Origin: Cladorrhinum sp. PSN259
Taxonomy: Eukaryota > Ascomycota > Sordariomycetes > Sordariales > Podosporaceae
DNA: 64,000 nt
NCBI GenBank assembly: GCA_033725935.1
Contig: MU867078.1
Coordinates: 496,001-560,000 of the forward strand
Direction: 5' to 3'
Both the position numbers and the translations under genes were made by a program. The notes under the pieces were generated by a model that saw nothing but the letters and a program-made list of their open reading frames with translations, had not been told where the DNA came from and ran no database searches. Positions 57,957 to 64,000 of this stretch are shown in pieces. Numbering within the stretch: position 1 is the stretch's first letter; the number at the start of each line of letters is the position of its first letter.

Positions 57957-60881
57957 TTAACCGAGAATGCCTCCAAGGAGACCCTTACCGCCGCCACCCT
58001 TCTTCTTGCCGCCCTTGAGACTATCGCTGAAGGATCCAAGACCCAGGCCGGCGAGCACACGGTTGATACCAAGGGTACCGAGCAGGCCGTCGACAAGACC
58101 ACCAAGACCAAGTCCGCTCAGCTGTAAAGGGTGTTAGCAAATGTACAAAAATATACGTCTCTCATTAAAAAGGGATAAACTTACCAATCTTCCCACAAGA
58201 TTAAGCACACCGGCCAACAACAATCCCACGGCCGCCAGGATCTGGAACAGCGGCTCGTTCATCAGACCCCAGAGAGGGTTCAACTCCTTCTTCGCGTGCG
58301 GCATATCCTCCAGCTTCTTCTTGGAGTTCTCAATGCACTGGGTAACGTCGCCCGTCAAATCCTTGAGCACATCAGCGAGGTGATACTCCTCAGGCGTAGC
58401 CTCGTGCGCAGCAGTCTTGTGCTTGGCGTTGGCCGAGATGCGTCCATCAGGATCGAGACCCTTGATGATTCCCTTGGCCTCGGTCAGGATTCTGCCACCT
58501 TCCTCAATCAACGGGCGAACCTCCCTGACGAGCTGCTCCTCATCTCTCTCATCCTCGGGGGTTCTCTCAGCCTTGTCAATCTTCTCGGTGATCATCTTGC
58601 AGATCGGACGTATCTTGTCCAGACACTGCTCAATGCAAACCGACATCTGAACGGCGAGCTTCTTATCCTGCTCCGTGCGCTCCCTCTTCGTCTTCTCATC
58701 TTCGGTCTCTCCCACTTCCTCCTCCTTGGGGATATCCTCCAGCAGGGAACAGTGACCAATGACGGTACCCTTGTAATCAACCACGTCCCCGTCGTCGTCG
58801 ATCTCCTTGCCGGAACAGACCTGCAAGTCGCCCGAAGTCAACTTGCCAACGACGTTCCCGTCAGCATCAACAACGTTCCCCTCCCTATTGACCTTGCGTC
58901 CGCTCATGGGATTCTTGGCCCTCTCCTGGACCTCAGGCTCCCACCGCTCAGCCTTACCAATCACGTTTCCGTTCCTATCGAGGACATCACCATCCTCATC
59001 CACGCTCCGTCCGTAAAGAACCTTTCCGTCACCTTTCGTCAACCTCCCCACAATATCACCAGAGGGAGTAACCACAGTCCCGTCTTTGGCAACCGTGCAC
59101 CCTTCCAACTCCGCAAAGGGGCCCTCCTTGACCCCTTCCCTCTCACCCTCAGGCACCAACTCAGCCTTACCCAAAATATCCCCGGACTCACTCAGAATGT
59201 TGCCATTCTTGTCGCACATCCGCCCAATCATCCTCTTCGCATCCCCTTCAATGACCCGTCCGTAGATGGTCCCGCTCGAATCGACAACATTGCCCGCTTT
59301 ATTAACCCTCTTGCCGGCCAAGAGACTATTGTCAACTTCCTTCACCTCCTCTTCTTCCTCAGGCTCAGGCTCCCACCTCTCAGCTTTACCGAGAACATTA
59401 CCGGATTTATCCAAGATATCACCATCCGCATCGACATTCTTGCCCCTCAGGACTTTGATGTCGCCCTCGATTACTTTACCGACCCACTCCCCGTTGGAGA
59501 CCACCATGCCATTCCCATCCACCACGGCATCCGGGAAGCTCTCAAAGGGGGAAGGCTCCTTTAGCATCTCCTCGCGCTCAGAGTCAGAGATAGGTTCCGC
59601 CTTGCCGATTACCTGGCCGGAGGAAGACCAAATATCTCCGTTCTCGTCGGATGATTTACCCACTAAGTGAGACAGAATACCAGAAACAACACGGCCGACC
59701 AGTTTCTTGTCGGGCGACATGACGTTACCGAGCTTGTTAACAGTTCCGTTCTTGAGGATCGAGAAATCAAGGTGCGTAGCGGCCGTTTCGCCCCCCTCTG
59801 TATCGGCGATGGTACCTTCTCCTTGTTGTTCAGTCGCCTGGTACTGCTGGAACTCGGAGGCTTCAGAAGGCATGGTCACGTCTGGATGTTGGTCTGATTC
59901 AAAGTCTGTTGTATCTTGGGGTTGAGGCTGGGAGGTGTCGATTCCCTCGGCGGCAGCGGCTTCCTCTGTTGGCTTCTCAGAGGCAGCGACGCCGCCCTCG
60001 GATGGCGCCTGCTCCGAGGCCTCAAGCTCAGGCTCTTCGGCGGCAGCAGATTTCTCAGAGATGACCTTGTCTTGGACATCTGTTCCAGGCTCGACGGCCT
60101 TCTCTTTGGCTTCGTCGGTGCCAGAAATGTCATCAGTCTGCTTCTCCTCATCCTTCTCGGAAGTAGAAACATCAGACTTCTTGTCAATACCAGCTAGCTT
60201 GCCAGAAGCAGCCTTGAGGAAGGAATCCCTAGCCTCATCGGTGGGCTGGTTCTCCGAAGCATTGTCAAAGACCTGCTTGGCCTGCTCGGTGAGTTGATCC
60301 GTCTCCTTGTCATCAGCCTCAGACTTCTTGCCGGCTTCCTCGAGCTCCTTGGCCTCCTCCTTCTGAACCTCTGGAGCTGGTTTCTCCTTCTTCTCCGTAG
60401 TCTCGGAAGTAACCTTCTCGACTTCCTTCTCCTTGGGCTTGAGATCGACTTCGCCGGCTTCGTTCTCTACTGCGTCGCCCTTCTTCTCGGCTTCCTTGAT
60501 GGGCTCAGGCTCGACGTCCTTCATGTGGTCGTAGGACTCGTCGTCGTCATCTTGCTCTGGAGGCACCTCGTGACGCTTCTCGTCGTCCTTGAGCTTGATT
60601 GGCTCTTCAGTCTCGTTTTCCTCGTGTTGGTCTTTGGAGATCTGGCTTTCCTCGTCTTGCTTGTCGTCCTTGCCGACGCGGTGGGTGTACTCCTCATCTG
60701 AAGTGGCTGTGGTTGTCTCTCCTTGGTCGGATTTGCCGATGCCGAGATCCTGGGGAGGTGAAGGAGCCGAACGAGGGGCAGACTGGTCGGTTGGCTTGGC
60801 GCCGGAGGTCTTGGGTGTTCCCGGCTGGCCGCCTTTGCTGGCTGACCGGGAAGGTAGGGTCTTCCGGGCGATGTCAGACAT
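57957..60881 (-). CDS. DUF3659-repeat (LEA-like) protein with hydrophobic Gly-rich tail
   Basis: Two exons (60881-58185 and 58121-57957) join in frame to 953 residues. Residues about 1-370 are disordered and packed with Glu, Lys and Asp. About 375-720 hold ten DUF3659-type repeats in two alternating kinds: one like VNKAGNVVDSSGTIYGRVIE, the other like VDADGDILDKSGNVLGKAER. A helical charged stretch follows (EQDKKLAVQMSVCIEQCLDK). The C-terminus has a hydrophobic segment FQILAAVGLLLAGVLNLVGR and a Gly/Leu-rich end (LSGLGLGGLVDGLLGTLGI to KGLLGGILG). This end could sit in or on a membrane. No enzyme motif is present. The family is known in filamentous ascomycetes by its DUF and LEA labels only. 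I start at ATG 60881; the open frame above begins at GTG. Confidence 0.9.
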
Positions 60882-62451
60882 GTTGGCGGTGTTGTTATCG
60901 TCGTCGTCTCCTTGTCTGCTTTGAGGGAATTTGTTGAAGAGTTCCACGACTAAGTTTTGGATTGGTAGTGGGAAGTAGAGTGGTGGAATTGTAAAATGGG
61001 TGTAGTTGTCAAGTGTGGCTTATGAGTGTTACTTTTTTGCTTTGTGGCTGTTGGTTGAGTTACGATTGGTAGGCAATGTTGACTTTTGTGAGTGTTAAGA
61101 TAATTTGTGATGATGTAGATCAGATCCCCCTTTTCACTAGTAAGACAACGCGACGTCCCTTTTATGCCTCGCTCTCACATTGGCTTCGCATCGTGCAGGT
61201 TCACCTCATGAGAGGCAGAATCCTGAAAGTCCGGCTGGTTCACCACGCATACTGGACGTCATCCCCCCTCAGAACTACAGGAGAGGTTAGACGTAGTTTT
61301 TACGTCACGCACAAAGGCAGCGGGGGTTATTGGGCGATTGAGTTCCCAGAAAAAATACTTCATCTCTTCTCCTCCAATCTCTCCATACCAATCCTTCGGG
61401 ATGACTTCATCTGTCTGTGCCAGACCACTGGGAAAACAGTTTGACTGCGCGTCATCCTGAACCCATTTCTTGGCTTTTCTTCAGCCACTTGGCTGTAGGC
61501 TGGTTGATTGTGGCGAGTGAATAGGAAGATCATTGGTCATTTGTTGGATTGAACGCGGGAAGGTAAGGCTCAAGGTCAAGGAAACAGGAAGAGGATGTTG
61601 TGTCACCGGACTAGGGTGAGAGGGGAGAGCCGCTCCTGTATGATGTCCCGGCCGAACGAGCATAGAATCATAGATGAAACGGCAGAACATGAGATGACCA
61701 GAAATGGTAACGCATGTAATGGTGGTGGTGTGGCTTGAGCAAAGGCAGAGGCTTGCGTATCATGTGGCAAGGCAACAAAGAAAGTGTGTGTAAGTGGGAC
61801 GTCTAACTCTGCGGCCGAGTGGTGTTGACCTGGACGAATAGGTTTGTGGTGGGGTGCACTAATGCGGAGTAGATGCATCCTCAAGGAATCGTGTTTGCTT
61901 CTGGAAGAAACCCATGTGGTCTGACTTGATTGCGTGTGGTTGCCATTGGTCACCAAAGGGAATGTCGATCCGAGTGCCCAGGTGGGATCGTCCTCACTCT
62001 GCAACGACTGTGCATGCAGGTTTCTGCACCTCTGCCCTGTCTTCAATAACTTCAAGGCCACAGTTACGGAAGGAGGATATCCAGAAAACGGTCGGTTTCT
62101 CCGTTACGCCTTTGTGTTCCTCTTGGGTGGTCGAGAAGCGACGGAAAGTTCCCGGCCTTCCCCCTTTATGCCCAGAAACCTGCTTTTAAGTTTACATTTC
62201 TTGCGCACACCCCACTCACACGCCGAGTTTCTGGAGACCCCCGCGCCGCAGGTTGTGAATCCGGACTGATCCGAGTCGTGCGTGGAGCTATCGGCCGACC
62301 TATTTCCGGCCCGGGTTTCCAACTTTATTAAATGAAGGACTGTAAATATTCATTGATAGCAAATATCTGGTATACCCCATGTTCACCACGCAACCCTCTC
62401 CCAGACCGAGACACCCAACATGGCTGATGGAATACAAAGACCACACGCGGC
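60882..62451. other. Intergenic between the two DUF3659 genes
   Basis: About 1.6 kb. ORFs on both strands between 61600 and 62270 overlap one another and show no domain. It contains the promoter of the larger DUF3659 gene and the 3' end of the smaller one. Confidence 0.45.
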
Positions 62452-63462
62452 TTATGAAAACGAAATATTAGGTTTCAAGTGCTGACCGCCAAACACTGTA
62501 GGAATCCTGATGGTGAGTTGAATCCCCTCTGTTGTTGACTTTACATCCAAAAAGATATCCGAAGGGCTTTCTCCTGGGTTCTCCTTTCTCCACGCTTCAG
62601 CGTTCTGCCTCCTTTCATCCTCTGTTCTTCTCGGCCTAGGTTGACTCTGCTCGGCTGGCTGGGGCTGGGGCAGAGGCGGAGGCGATTGGGGAGGTTGAGA
62701 CTGAGACCGCCTCTTTGGTGATTTCGGAGGCGGTGATGGTTCCTCCTGAGCCATCTTTGGTGGTTGCTGCTTCCGTGTCGATGATGGGCCAGCGGCCGCC
62801 ATCTGCTGTATCCTCTCTCGGGTTGCTTCATCATCCCTCTCCTTGCGGTGAAGTGGGTTGTTGTTATCGTGAAGTCTTCCGACCACTTCCCCATTCGCAT
62901 CCAAGATGTTGCCCAAGTGGTCAACCATCAGCGAAGCGTTGCTTCTCCCCATCAAGTCAAATAAACTGCGCGGTTGCCCTGCCTGCGGTAATTGCGGGCT
63001 AGTGCCGCTCTTCCGCTCAATCTCGACATCAGCCACATAGCCCAGGAGTTCTCCATTGTCTCCAAGAATGTCACCCTCGCGGTTTGACACTTTCCTCCCG
63101 ACAATTTCGGGCAAATCGCCCCCTGCACGAGCAAGAACCTGGCCCGTTCTCTCGTCTACTATGTCCCCAGATTCATCTACTGTCTTGCCCACAAGAAAAG
63201 ACCCCACAAATGGCGGAAGCTTCGGTCGCTCCGCTGTCAATGAGATTCCAGAAGGGGAGATTTTTGGGATGCTGCCGATTTTTGGAATTGGAGCCACATA
63301 TGCTGGGCTCTTGTTCTTGCTCCTCTCTGGAAGATTTTGTGACTGTGATTGTGGTTGTGGTTGTGGTTGTGCCTCGTCTGTTTCGGATATCTCCTCAATT
63401 TCAATGGCGCTACCGTCCTCAGAAATGTCATCCATCGACTGGCGATGTTTCCCAGATGCCAT
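62452..63462 (-). CDS. Second, shorter DUF3659-repeat protein
   Basis: From ATG 63462 this encodes 336 residues in one exon. An N-terminal acidic and Gln/Pro-rich stretch (EIEEISETDEAQPQPQPQSQ) precedes three DUF3659-like repeats: FLVGKTVDESGDIVDERTGQ, VGRKVSNREGDILGDNGELL, and LMVDHLGNILDANGEVVGRL (about 95-215). A Pro/Ser/Gln-rich linker follows, then a compact C-terminal block SDIFLDVKSTTEGIQLTIRI ending HLKPNISFS that may be a small folded domain. It lacks the hydrophobic tail of its neighbour. The frame continues open upstream to an ATG at 63858, which would add 132 residues. Adjacent and same-strand, it is probably a paralogue of the larger gene. Function unknown. Confidence 0.8.
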   Translation of the reverse strand: MASGKHRQSMDDISEDGSAIEIEEISETDEAQPQPQPQSQSQNLPERSKNKSPAYVAPIPKIGSIPKISPSGISLTAERPKLPPFVGSFLVGKTVDESGDIVDERTGQVLARAGGDLPEIVGRKVSNREGDILGDNGELLGYVADVEIERKSGTSPQLPQAGQPRSLFDLMGRSNASLMVDHLGNILDANGEVVGRLHDNNNPLHRKERDDEATRERIQQMAAAGPSSTRKQQPPKMAQEEPSPPPKSPKRRSQSQPPQSPPPLPQPQPAEQSQPRPRRTEDERRQNAEAWRKENPGESPSDIFLDVKSTTEGIQLTIRIPTVFGGQHLKPNISFS

Positions 63463-64000
63463 GATTATTGCTTGCGGCTTTTTGATTGTTGGTGATCCTG
63501 GTGGTTTCTCTGTCTGCTGTGGTCTCTGTCCGTTGACGCTCTCGCTCAACAAAGCCCCGAACACACGCGGCGCCAGATGGGAGTTAGGGCCTAGCACGCA
63601 ACCTGAAACAATCCCAACGAGCAGGTTTAGCCCAGTTCCAGAGCATTCGATTGCCTCAGCTGCGCTGTGCTGGCTGGCCAGAACGGAGGGGCGTGGTCGA
63701 ATGTTGTGAGGGTGCATGAGGGGATGTGAAGTGACGTCATCAGACAGGGGTGAGGTCTGGACCCGATGTTGCAGCCAAGGCGAGAACCGAGCTCGGGAGG
63801 GCGTGCAATGCATGACCAAAGCAGAAAATGTTGCATCAGCGGCTGGCCGTTTTCTCATTACTTGGCTTTGCGGAGGGTGTGATACTACGAGTAGAGTGGC
63901 TCTTTCGTGTCACTCGACCCTCATTGTTGCTTTGACAATATCTGCAACAACCCCTGATTCTTAGAGAGTGAGCCATCACATTTGAGCCTAGAAGCGAACA
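63463..64000. other. Upstream region of the short DUF3659 gene
   Basis: This is a leader or promoter, or, if the ATG at 63858 is used, an N-terminal extension. The extension's translation contains a hydrophobic patch (LNLLVGIVSGCVL) but no repeat. I cannot decide from sequence alone. Confidence 0.4.

Noticed and set aside
58296..59564. 422-codon plus-strand ORF over the DUF3659 gene
   Set aside because: It is antisense to the repeats, Leu/Ile-rich and without a domain. The minus strand is clearly coding.

Overview
The window is nuclear DNA of a filamentous ascomycete, most likely a sordariomycete close to Neurospora, Sordaria or Podospora. The signs are short GT-AG introns of about 50-100 bases with CTAAC-like branch sites, one gene every 2-4 kb on either strand, long T-rich and microsatellite-rich intergenic DNA, and the gene content: an Msb2 signalling mucin, a divergent histone H4 variant, DUF3659-repeat proteins, Zn2Cys6 and C2H2 regulators. 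I saw no operon, plasmid, virus, CRISPR array, rRNA or tRNA gene. Identities rest on reading the translations; genus and family names were not checked by search.

Layout. 0.5-7.4 kb (all minus strand): a glutathionyl-hydroquinone reductase with a mitochondrial-type leader, the ubiquitin-activating enzyme E1, and an FKBP12-type prolyl isomerase in five exons. 7.4-18.7 kb: about 11 kb with no supportable protein gene, upstream of the Msb2 gene (18.7-21.4 kb, plus), whose mucin domain is encoded by a minisatellite. 23.2-25.1 kb: an MFS transporter. 27.1-28.5 kb: a hypothetical protein with a very basic C-terminus. 30.7-32.7 kb: a Zn2Cys6 regulator whose zinc cluster can only be read through a 3-nt microexon. 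33.9-36.4 kb: mitochondrial ribosomal protein uL11m and survival factor Svf1, divergent. 37.3-38.5 kb: the histone H4 variant. 39.4-41 kb: a membrane-anchored GNAT acetyltransferase and an unexplained spliced exon upstream of it. 43.6-46.7 kb: a large C2H2 protein. 47.3-48.4 kb: a COG1313-type radical SAM protein with a mitochondrial presequence. 48.9-50.4 kb: a low-complexity His/acid-rich protein. 50.7-53.7 kb: a NECAP endocytic adaptor and eIF2B alpha, divergent. 54.6-57.3 kb: a HIRAN-SNF2-RING helicase. 58.0-63.5 kb: two adjacent DUF3659-repeat proteins.

Most genes are unrelated housekeeping or signalling genes; I see no biosynthetic cluster. The strongest points for follow-up are the H4 variant (61-residue longer tail, C-terminal extension, altered core lysines), the DUF3659 pair with its alternating two-type repeat, the 3-nt exon in the Zn2Cys6 gene, the organelle-targeted radical SAM protein, and the long gene-free DNA before Msb2.
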